DNA of 54,654 nt, taken from positions 1-54,654 of IMG/VR virus record IMGVR_UViG_3300007541_000026; one strand, written 5' to 3'. The DNA comes from a virus. Under the pieces are notes generated by a model. The model saw only the letters and a list, made by a program, of their open reading frames with translations, made no database searches and had not been told where the DNA came from. Positions 1-6,749 of the stretch are shown here, in pieces. The translations under genes were made by a program, and so were the position numbers. How positions within the stretch are numbered: the first letter of the stretch is position 1; each line of letters starts with the position of its first letter.

Positions 1-1
1 C

Positions 2-46
2 TGGAACTGGCTGGAGAACCAGCTCTGTGAGCCCGAGGCTCAGTAG
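2..46 (+). CDS. possible 3' end of a gene cut by the window edge
   Basis: Reading from base 2 gives WNWLENQLCEPEAQ followed by two TAG stop codons (44-49). The peptide looks coding, so a gene may run in from the left; the small terminase subunit usually lies in this place before TerL. Bases 28-42 also form a 6-bp hairpin (TGAGCC/GGCTCA), so this could instead be untranslated. Only 14 residues are visible and no function can be given. Confidence 0.3.
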   Translation, partial: WNWLENQLCEPEAQ

Positions 47-156
47 TAGAACTAATCACCCGAACCCCCACAGGAGTGACACATACCTACTGGCAAAAAT
101 ATTTCGCAAGTCACCCAGCTCGACACAACGGACTCTGTTGGGACGAAGGGAACATC

Positions 157-471
157 ATGGCAGCAAAGAAAAAGGCCGCGGCGAGGAAGACCAAGTATTC
201 GGGTGTGACCCGGACTTCCAGCGGCAAACTCAAGAAGGCCGGTGAGACCTTCTCTGGCTTCAACAAGCCGAAGCGCACCCCCGGCAAGAGCAAGAAGTTC
301 GCCGTCCTCGCGAAGGAAGGCGACAAGGTGAAGATCGTCCGATTCGGCGACCCGAACATGACGATCAAAAAGTCCAACCCGGAGCGCCGGAAGTCCTTCC
401 GCGCCCGTCACAAGTGCGACGAAAAGAAGTCCAAGCTGACGGCCGGGTACTGGAGCTGCAAGAAGTGGTAG
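157..471 (+). CDS. small basic conserved phage protein (104 aa)
   Basis: A very basic protein. Its N-terminus is a Lys/Ala/Arg tail (MAAKKKAAARK) and its C-terminal half holds the pattern RFGDPNMTIKK, RRKSFRARHKCD and YWSCKKW. I know this pattern from small proteins or domains linked to phage head genes (I think DUF6321, not verified). A GTG 81 bases upstream would add 27 residues, but the ATG at 157 follows a GAAGGG Shine-Dalgarno and starts the basic tail, so I prefer it. The two Cys and one His could bind metal. It lies 10 bases before TerL and is probably co-transcribed; a DNA- or head-associated role is inferred. Confidence 0.75.
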   Translation: MAAKKKAAARKTKYSGVTRTSSGKLKKAGETFSGFNKPKRTPGKSKKFAVLAKEGDKVKIVRFGDPNMTIKKSNPERRKSFRARHKCDEKKSKLTAGYWSCKKW

Positions 472-481
472 GAGGTCCATC

Positions 482-2140
482 ATGTCCTTGAGAGCTAACG
501 GGTACGACCCGAACACTCCGTACACTCCGAATACAAAGTACGTGTCGCCCTACGCGGTCGACTTCAGGAACATGGATTACTCCGTTATCTTCCGCAAGCG
601 TGCCCAGAAGCTCGAAAAGATCCGAGAGGATGGGGCCTGGGACATCGTGAAGCGGTACTACGCTGATGGGAACGCCTGCGCGTTCATTGAGGACTGGCTT
701 GTGACTTACGATCCTCGCCTCGGTGCGCGCGGGCTTCCCACCACCGTACCCCTCATTCTTTTCCCTCGCCAGATCGAGTACATCGAGGCGCTCGAAGAGG
801 CATACGCGGCAGGCCAAGACATGGTCGTCGGCAAGTCTCGCGATATGGGCGTCTCGGTTGTGTCCCTGGCTTGGTTCACATACAAGTGGCTTTTCTCGCC
901 CGGATTCAAGGGATCGGTCGGTTCGCGCAAAGAGGACCTCGTCGACAAGATTGGCAGCCCGGACTCCCTGCTTGAGAAGGTCCGAATCTATCTGCGCTAC
1001 CTTCCGAAGGAGCTACTGCCCTACGGCTACAAGGAGCGCGAGGACGCGCGACGCCTCAATATCGTCAACCCGGTCACGGGATCGTCAATCACGGGCGAAG
1101 CTGGCGACAACATCGGCCGCGGTGGCCGATCTACCGCCTACCTCGTAGACGAAGCGGCGTTCATCGACCGCCCCGAGGCAGTCGACGCGGCCCTTTCCCA
1201 GAACTGCAACATGCGGATCGACGTATCGACCCCGAACGGGCCCGCGAATCCGTTCGCGGACAAGTGGTTCCACAATGAGGCTGTCCGCGCGTTCGCGTTT
1301 CACTGGACTCAGGACCCGCGCAAGGACCGCGAGTGGTACGAGAAGGAGCGAAAGCGCCTTCAAGACCCGCGCGTGATCGCGCAGGAGCTGGACTTGGACT
1401 TCGACACCTCGGGTGAGGAGTCCACGGTGCGTCAGGAGTGGGTCGACTCGTCCGTGGCGCTGCGAAAATACCTCCAGAGCCGAGGCGAACTGCCCGACAA
1501 GAGCCGGTACACGCCCGTCGCGGGCGCGGACATCGGCGGCGGGGTGGCTGAGAACACCTACATCGCCCTCTACGGGCCGATCGTGGGCGACCTTGTGTCT
1601 TGGGTCGACGGGGACACAACCCGGACGGCTGAGAAGCTCTCACGACTAGCCACGCAGGACAAGGTCACGCGCCTCAAGTTCGACTCGATCGGGGTTGGCA
1701 AGGGCGTCGCGTCCACTTTGCGGAGGCTTCCGGTCGTTTCGAGCGGAATCAACGTCGGAAACTCTCCGACGACCAACATGTGGCCCGACGGTCGCCGCGC
1801 GAAGGACAAGTTCCGCAACCTGAAAGCGGAGGTCTGGTGGACGCTGCGCGATCGGCTCCGAAAAACGCACGAACACTGGTGCTGGCTGAACGACCCCGAG
1901 ACGGGCGCACAGTACGACATCGACGAACTGCTCCTTTTGCCGGATTCGGACAAGGACTTCCTCCTCCAGATCACCCTTCCCGGCTACAAGACGCTGGATA
2001 CGGGCAAGATCGCGATCGAGTCCAAGGATGAGCTGTCGAGACGGGGCGTAAAATCTCCTGACCGGGCTGAGGCGCTCATAATCGCCCTCTCACCGTTCAG
2101 AAAGCCCGCCACGTTCGGCAACACGGCCGGGATGGTCTAG
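482..2140 (+). CDS. terL: terminase large subunit
   Basis: The 552-residue ATP-driven motor and nuclease that packages DNA into the prohead through the portal. The ATPase half has a P-loop variant GKSRDMGVS (about 117-125), a Walker B strand AYLVDEAAF (219-227; D223, E224) and a coupling motif VSTPNGP (248-254). The RNase H-like nuclease half starts at AGADIGGG (D350), continues with KFDSIGVG (D401) and ends with SPDRAEALI. AGGAGG lies 7 bases before the ATG. The length is normal for the family. The next gene is the portal, as expected. Confidence 0.95.
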   Translation: MSLRANGYDPNTPYTPNTKYVSPYAVDFRNMDYSVIFRKRAQKLEKIREDGAWDIVKRYYADGNACAFIEDWLVTYDPRLGARGLPTTVPLILFPRQIEYIEALEEAYAAGQDMVVGKSRDMGVSVVSLAWFTYKWLFSPGFKGSVGSRKEDLVDKIGSPDSLLEKVRIYLRYLPKELLPYGYKEREDARRLNIVNPVTGSSITGEAGDNIGRGGRSTAYLVDEAAFIDRPEAVDAALSQNCNMRIDVSTPNGPANPFADKWFHNEAVRAFAFHWTQDPRKDREWYEKERKRLQDPRVIAQELDLDFDTSGEESTVRQEWVDSSVALRKYLQSRGELPDKSRYTPVAGADIGGGVAENTYIALYGPIVGDLVSWVDGDTTRTAEKLSRLATQDKVTRLKFDSIGVGKGVASTLRRLPVVSSGINVGNSPTTNMWPDGRRAKDKFRNLKAEVWWTLRDRLRKTHEHWCWLNDPETGAQYDIDELLLLPDSDKDFLLQITLPGYKTLDTGKIAIESKDELSRRGVKSPDRAEALIIALSPFRKPATFGNTAGMV

Positions 2141-2146
2141 CAAAAC

Positions 2147-2175
2147 TAGAACTTTCTCGCATTTCGTGCTATAAT
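2147..2175 (+). promoter_or_regulatory. class A promoter before the portal gene
   Basis: A -35 TAGAAC (2147-2152), 17-bp spacer ending CGTGC, then -10 TATAAT (2170-2175). This is the only + strand member of a seven-copy family. It lies in the 128-base gap between TerL and portal, so it probably drives the structural operon. A second TATAAT at 2181 has no good -35. Confidence 0.75.
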
Positions 2176-2268
2176 ATGGGTATAATGGCGAATCCCGCCA
2201 TCCCGCCGTACATTACTATTGCAAAAAAATCGCGGCGGGGGCCAACTCCCCGGCAAGGAGGACAGACA

Positions 2269-3771
2269 ATGGCAACATTAGACGTGGCGCACCCGCTGTA
2301 TGAGGCATTCCGCCTCGATTACGACCAGATGGCGCATTGCTACGCAGGCAGCCGGGTCGTGAAAATGCACGGCACAAGGTACCTCCCCGCGACCCGCTCG
2401 ATGCTCATCGACGGCGGCCCGAATCTGGACCGCGAGCCGGGGAAATCTGCGTACGAGGCGTACAAGACCCGGGCAATCTTCCCCGACTTGGTCGGGAATG
2501 CCGCTCGGACTCTCACGGGGCTCGCCTTCAAGGACCCCAGCGTCTATGAGCTGCCTGCGGGCATGGAGGAGCTGTTCGACAGCGCCACGCTGGAGGGCGA
2601 ATCGCTCGAAACGCTGCACAGACGGATTGTCGAGCAGATTCTGATCTACGGGCGTTTCGGCCTCGCGATCGACGTGCCGGAGGGCGAAGGCCTCCCCTAC
2701 TTCGTCTCGTACGAAGGCCGATCCATTTTGAACTGGGACGATAGCCTTATCTCCCGCGGGCGACAGAACCCCTTCAACTTCGTTGTGACAGCTGAGGAGG
2801 TATTCCGCCGCAGCGACACGTACGACTGGACCACGGACATCCTCTACCGCAGCTTCGAGTTGCGGGATGGGGTGTACCAGACCTGGACCGAGGAAGACGC
2901 GCTCGTGACGTCTCCGGTGGCGCCCAGCTATCGGGGCCGAACGCTCGACTTCGTTCCTTTCACAATCATCGGGTCCCAAGACCTTAGCGCAACCCCCAAT
3001 CCAATCCCGTTGCTCGGGCTCTCCGAGTCCGCTCTGGCGATCTACCGCGGAGAGGCGGACTACCGGCAGGCTCTGCATCTCACCGCTCAGGACACGCTCG
3101 TTCTGATTGGTGTCGGGGATGGAACTGAGGACGACGACGACCAGCCGATCCGCGTAGGGGCCGGAGCCGTCGTGAGGCTTCCGCCGGACGGAGACGCGAA
3201 ATTCATCGGCGTGACCTCAGAGGGTCTCACTGAGCAGCGCCTAACATTGGGAGACGATTACCGAAACGCTTCGAGCGAGGGCTCGCGCCTTCTGGAAAAC
3301 ACGGCAGCACAGGCCGAGTCCGGTGAGGCGCTCAAGGTCCGAATCGCAGCGAAGACTACAACTTTGACGACAGTGGCTCTCACTGCCGCCTCCGGGTTGG
3401 AGCAGGCACTTCGACAAATGGCCCTCTGGGTGGGCGCTGACCCCAACGAGGTCCGCGTGAAGCCGAACCTAGACTTCACCCAAGACCATCTAGCGGCACA
3501 AGACGTGCTGAATCTGCAACAGGCTCAAAATGAAGGACTCCCGATTTCTGCACAGTCCATCCACGACAAGCTCCGCGACCGCGACTACACGGAGCTTACC
3601 TTCGAGGAGGAAATCGATCTGATCCGAAAGGAAAAGGCCGACGGGATCACCGAGTTGCTGAAGCCAGCTCCCCCGACTCCGGCTCTGGTGGCCGGGGTCG
3701 AACAACCGGGCGACGAGTCGACCCCTGCGGACGCGCAGGACGACGAGGAGCCCACGGGTGACGACGCGTAG
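2269..3771 (+). CDS. portal protein (DUF4055-like)
   Basis: A 500-residue protein directly after TerL. The N-terminal part, with YEAYKTRAIFPDLVGNAART and LTGLAFKDP, matches what I know of DUF4055-type portal proteins, which form the dodecameric ring at the head vertex through which DNA passes. The frame is open for 31 more codons upstream, but CAAGGAGGACAGACA puts a strong Shine-Dalgarno before the ATG at 2269, and the upstream residues look like leader. The tail is acidic and Pro-rich (DDEEPTGDDA). The family call comes from sequence character and synteny. Confidence 0.85.
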   Translation: MATLDVAHPLYEAFRLDYDQMAHCYAGSRVVKMHGTRYLPATRSMLIDGGPNLDREPGKSAYEAYKTRAIFPDLVGNAARTLTGLAFKDPSVYELPAGMEELFDSATLEGESLETLHRRIVEQILIYGRFGLAIDVPEGEGLPYFVSYEGRSILNWDDSLISRGRQNPFNFVVTAEEVFRRSDTYDWTTDILYRSFELRDGVYQTWTEEDALVTSPVAPSYRGRTLDFVPFTIIGSQDLSATPNPIPLLGLSESALAIYRGEADYRQALHLTAQDTLVLIGVGDGTEDDDDQPIRVGAGAVVRLPPDGDAKFIGVTSEGLTEQRLTLGDDYRNASSEGSRLLENTAAQAESGEALKVRIAAKTTTLTTVALTAASGLEQALRQMALWVGADPNEVRVKPNLDFTQDHLAAQDVLNLQQAQNEGLPISAQSIHDKLRDRDYTELTFEEEIDLIRKEKADGITELLKPAPPTPALVAGVEQPGDESTPADAQDDEEPTGDDA

Positions 3772-3783
3772 TCACCCTCCCTG

Positions 3784-3807
3784 CCCGGCCCCTTAGCGGG
3801 GGCCGGG
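3784..3807 (+). terminator. hairpin after the portal gene
   Basis: A 9-bp GC-only stem CCCGGCCCC/GGGGCCGGG with loop TTAGCG. It has no T run, so it is more likely an mRNA-stabilising or partial termination structure than a full terminator. Confidence 0.5.
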
Positions 3808-3905
3808 TGGGTACCCAACGATTTCAGCGGGATAACCCCGTAAGGCCGGAGGCATGTTGCCCGAGGCCGACCAGACGCGCATGATGCGCGAAAGGACAAA
3901 CGACA

Positions 3906-4730
3906 ATGCTAAAGCGAAGGATTACTTCACTCGAAGAGGCGCCGGAGGGTCTGGCGAAGTTTTACGTAGAGGACGGCGACGGATTCGCCCTAGAGATCGA
4001 CGGCCCCGGACAGGACGATGTCGACAAACTGAAGGCGGCACTCGCGAATGAGCGTGAAGCTCACAAAGCGACCAAGTCGCGGTTCAGCGGCGTTGACATG
4101 ACTGCGGACGAGATCCAGCAGCTCCGCGACGAGGCGGACGATCTCCGATTCCAACTGGAGAACGCCCCGAAGGCCCGCGATCCGCAAGAGATGGAAGACC
4201 GGGCCGAGCTGCTCGCGGCCCGCAAGACGCGCGAACTCGACCGTGAGCTTCAGGCCCTGCGGGAGCAGAACAGCTCCTTCAGCGAGGCCATCAAGCTGCA
4301 CGAGGCTGCCGCCAATCAGCGCATGCTGCGCGATGCGGCGATGGACGCGATCTCCGGCGACAAGGGCGTCAAGCTGGTCGACTCGGCCCGCGAGGATTTG
4401 ATCCCGTTCGTCGAGCGCAACTTCGAGACGAACGACCTCGGAGAGATCGTCTCCAAGGACGGAGTCGGGCTGGAGCCCGGGCTGACCATCCGAGAGACGC
4501 TGAACGAGATGCAGGCGTCGGGGCGACGCAGCCACTGGTTCGCCGGGAACACCTCCGCTGGCGCGGCGGGTTCCAAGGGCGGAGCCGCGGCAGGCGGCCC
4601 CAATCCGTTCGCGAAGGACACTTTCTCCATGACTGAGATCGGTAGGCTTGTCAAATCCGATCCCGCGCGAGCCAAGGCTTTGGCGAAAGCCGCTGGCGAG
4701 TCTCCCGCCAAGTTCGGACTGGGAAACTAA
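3906..4730 (+). CDS. capsid scaffolding protein
   Basis: A 274-residue, strongly charged, helical protein between portal and major capsid genes, the standard scaffold position. Residues about 60-150 look like a long coiled coil rich in Glu, Lys and Arg. A Gly/Ala/Ser linker (about 215-235) leads to a short C-terminal helical domain (TEIGRLVKSDPARAKALAKA), the part that binds coat protein in other scaffolds. I see no serine protease motif here or nearby, so assembly may proceed without a prohead protease. The start follows AAAGGAC. Confidence 0.8.
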   Translation: MLKRRITSLEEAPEGLAKFYVEDGDGFALEIDGPGQDDVDKLKAALANEREAHKATKSRFSGVDMTADEIQQLRDEADDLRFQLENAPKARDPQEMEDRAELLAARKTRELDRELQALREQNSSFSEAIKLHEAAANQRMLRDAAMDAISGDKGVKLVDSAREDLIPFVERNFETNDLGEIVSKDGVGLEPGLTIRETLNEMQASGRRSHWFAGNTSAGAAGSKGGAAAGGPNPFAKDTFSMTEIGRLVKSDPARAKALAKAAGESPAKFGLGN

Positions 4731-4747
4731 TCGCGCAACAGACTCAC

Positions 4748-4799
4748 CCGAGCGGCGCATGTAGCGCCGCTCGGTTGAACTGTGCGAGAACCTCGCACA
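4748..4799 (+). terminator. two hairpins before the major capsid gene
   Basis: CCGAGCGGCGC/GCGCCGCTCGG (4748-4774, loop ATGTA) is followed by TGTGCGAG/CTCGCACA (4781-4799, loop AAC). Neither has a T run. With the terminator after the capsid gene they bracket it, which would suit a stable, abundant capsid mRNA. Confidence 0.5.
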
Positions 4800-4885
4800 C
4801 CACGCCACACAACTGAATAAACAACCTAATGGGCAAAGGAGCCGAGTGGCACCACCGCCCGAATCCTGAGAAGGAAAAAATAGCA

Positions 4886-5893
4886 ATGGCTACGACTCAG
4901 ATTGCAGACGTGGTTGTGCCCGAGGTGTTCTCGGCGTACACCCAGGAACTCAGCACGGAGCTGAGCCTCCTCGTTCGATCCGGCGTGATCGCACGCAACC
5001 CAGCCCTCGACGCGTTCCTCGCGGGCGGTGGCAACTTCATCCAGATGCCGATGTGGGAAGACCTCTCGGACACCGAGGCGAACATCTCGGGCGACTCCGG
5101 TACCGCTGGCACCGAGAAGATCGGGTCTCACAAGGAGATCGGGATCCGACACAACCGGAACCAGGCTTGGGCCTCGATGGACCTCAGCGCGCAGCTCGCT
5201 GGCTCGGACCCGATGGACGCCATCGCTCGCCGCGTCGCCGCGTACTGGGTGCGCCAGGAGCAATTGATGGTCAACAGCATGATCGCTGGTCTGATCGCGG
5301 GCACGGCCTCGCTGCTCAACGACATCGCTGCGGCGGACAACGTCGACGTGGCTGCGGGCAACCTCGCGACGGGCTCGGACTTCCTCGACACGTTCCAGCT
5401 CCTCGGCGACCACAAGAGCAACGTGACGGCGATCGCGCTGCACTCGGTTGTTCACACGAACCTCCAGAAGGCGAACCTGATCGACTTCATCCCGGAGAGC
5501 CGGGCGGACGTCGGTTTCGGCACCTACATGGGCAAGACCCTGCTGGTTGACGACGGCCTGACCGTCGACACGAGCCGAACCGCGGCCGACACGACCACGG
5601 TTCAGCCGATGTACACCTCGGTTGTCTTCGGCCCCGGCGCGTTCCAGTACGGCGTCGGTTCTCCCCGCGTGGGAACCGAGATCGACCGCAACCCGCTCGC
5701 CGGAACCGGCGGTGGTGAGGAGTACCTCGTGAACCGACGCGAGTTCGTGCTGCACCCGGCCGGATTCTCGGTCGCACTCAACGTCGCTGCGGGCGAGAGC
5801 CCGACCAACGCAGAGCTGGCGGCCTCCACGGCCTACACGCTCGTTGGACAGCGCAAGCAGGTCCCGCTCGCGGTTCTGCGCTCGAACGGCTGA
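4886..5893 (+). CDS. major capsid protein
   Basis: A 335-residue protein after the scaffold gene and bracketed by hairpins, as expected for the most abundant virion protein. The N-terminus (VVVPEVFSAYTQELSTELSLL) and the later IRHNRNQAWASMDLSAQLAG and GPGAFQYG fit HK97-fold coat proteins of siphophages; the fold is inferred. The frame is open 19 codons further upstream, but the ATG at 4886 starts the recognisable coat sequence and has AAGGA about 10 bases upstream. There is no obvious N-terminal delta domain, in keeping with a separate scaffold. Confidence 0.88.
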   Translation: MATTQIADVVVPEVFSAYTQELSTELSLLVRSGVIARNPALDAFLAGGGNFIQMPMWEDLSDTEANISGDSGTAGTEKIGSHKEIGIRHNRNQAWASMDLSAQLAGSDPMDAIARRVAAYWVRQEQLMVNSMIAGLIAGTASLLNDIAAADNVDVAAGNLATGSDFLDTFQLLGDHKSNVTAIALHSVVHTNLQKANLIDFIPESRADVGFGTYMGKTLLVDDGLTVDTSRTAADTTTVQPMYTSVVFGPGAFQYGVGSPRVGTEIDRNPLAGTGGGEEYLVNRREFVLHPAGFSVALNVAAGESPTNAELAASTAYTLVGQRKQVPLAVLRSNG

Positions 5894-5899
5894 TAGACT

Positions 5900-5930
5900 G
5901 AGGGGGCACTTCGGTGCCCCCTCTTTCTCT
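5900..5930 (+). terminator. intrinsic terminator after the major capsid gene
   Basis: GAGGGGGCAC-TTCG-GTGCCCCCTC, a perfect 10-bp stem with a stable UUCG loop, followed by TTTCTCT. It should end or thin out transcription after the capsid gene. Confidence 0.85.
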
Positions 5931-5983
5931 CGCATCTCATGTGGGATGCACCCCTCCAATCTGTGATAGTGAAGGAGTTCACA

Positions 5984-6361
5984 ATGTCCGAAGAGACCCC
6001 CATCGAAGAAGTAGCCGCCGAAGAGGCGGCCCCCAAGAAAGAAAATCGCGCCAAGGCCCCGAAGCGCGAAAACCCGATTCCGGGCTCACCAGAGATCGAC
6101 GACCTGTTCCCCGGCGACGAGGGCTACCGCTTCGGCACGGCCTTCGAGATGATCGTGGAGCGGATCAACGACCTCGAAGACGAGATCAAGGAACTGCACG
6201 AGCTGCGAAGAAAGATCGCGGCCGTCCAGCCGAAAGCGAAGCAACTGGACAGCGTTGAGATGTGGCAGAGCCAGCAGGCGATCCAGCGTCGGCTCAAGGC
6301 TGAAGAGGACGAGCGCAAGCTCAAGGTCCAGGCAGTCCTCAGAGAGATGAAACTTCTCTAA
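5984..6361 (+). CDS. helical head-region protein, unknown function (125 aa)
   Basis: Not recognised. An acidic Ala/Glu/Lys-rich N-terminus (about 1-40) is followed by a predicted coiled coil (about 50-125; VERINDLEDEIKELHELRRK and KAEEDERKLKVQAVLREMK). The start has AAGGAG 7 bases upstream. It lies between the capsid terminator and another terminator, so it is a single-gene unit in the head region. A head completion or minor capsid role is possible. Confidence 0.7.
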   Translation: MSEETPIEEVAAEEAAPKKENRAKAPKRENPIPGSPEIDDLFPGDEGYRFGTAFEMIVERINDLEDEIKELHELRRKIAAVQPKAKQLDSVEMWQSQQAIQRRLKAEEDERKLKVQAVLREMKLL

Positions 6362-6413
6362 ACACGAACCCGGAGCGGCGAGGTTGAGCCACAGGCTCCC
6401 CAGCTCCCACCAC

Positions 6414-6470
6414 GCGGCGGAGGTCGGATAGGTAGTGCAGATACCTCTTCCGGCCTCCGCCGCTTTTTTT
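6414..6470 (+). terminator. intrinsic terminator with a branched loop
   Basis: GCGGCGGAGG (6414-6423) pairs with CCTCCGCCGC (6454-6463), followed directly by seven T. The 30-base loop can form two inner helices (CGG/CCG and AGGTA/TACCT). Confidence 0.85.
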
Positions 6471-6496
6471 GTTCTACCACCCCCATGGAGGCCGAC

Positions 6497-6733
6497 ATGG
6501 CACGACTCAAGAGAGGGCGAGGTGCTACGCTCGCCATGCAGAACTGGTACATCGTCCAGAGGCGACGCGGCGACCTCGGGGATGGCGTTAACTCTGGCAA
6601 CAACGGCGGCACCCCGACGGCGGCGACCTACGGACCAAACTACATTGAGCCTCGGGACATTCCCGCAGGCGCACTTCTGGACGAGAACGGCAACCCGATC
6701 CTCGATGAGAACGGCGACTTCATCATCGTCTAA
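6497..6733 (+). CDS. small structural-region protein, unknown function (78 aa)
   Basis: Not recognised. The basic N-terminal third (MARLKRGRG ... YIVQRRRGD) is followed by a Gly/Asn/Thr linker and a repeated acidic motif (LLDENGNPILDENGDFII). Two starts are possible. The ATG at 6485 has no Shine-Dalgarno, whereas GGAGG inside that region lies 5 bases before the ATG at 6497, so I use 6497. It ends 16 bases before the large signal-peptide protein and may work with it; a short tail- or neck-associated protein is possible. Confidence 0.65.
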   Translation: MARLKRGRGATLAMQNWYIVQRRRGDLGDGVNSGNNGGTPTAATYGPNYIEPRDIPAGALLDENGNPILDENGDFIIV

Positions 6734-6749
6734 CGAAAAAGGACACACA

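Noticed and set aside
2181-2186. Second TATAAT after the portal promoter
   Set aside because: No -35-like hexamer at 16-18 bp and no CGTGC; probably not a separate promoter.
3784-3807. Hairpin after portal as a full intrinsic terminator
   Set aside because: It lacks a T run, and scaffold and capsid genes follow with no evident new promoter.
6435-6749. N-terminal extension of the signal-peptide protein
   Set aside because: The extra 105 residues read through a terminator and the small gene at 6497 in another frame and look non-coding.
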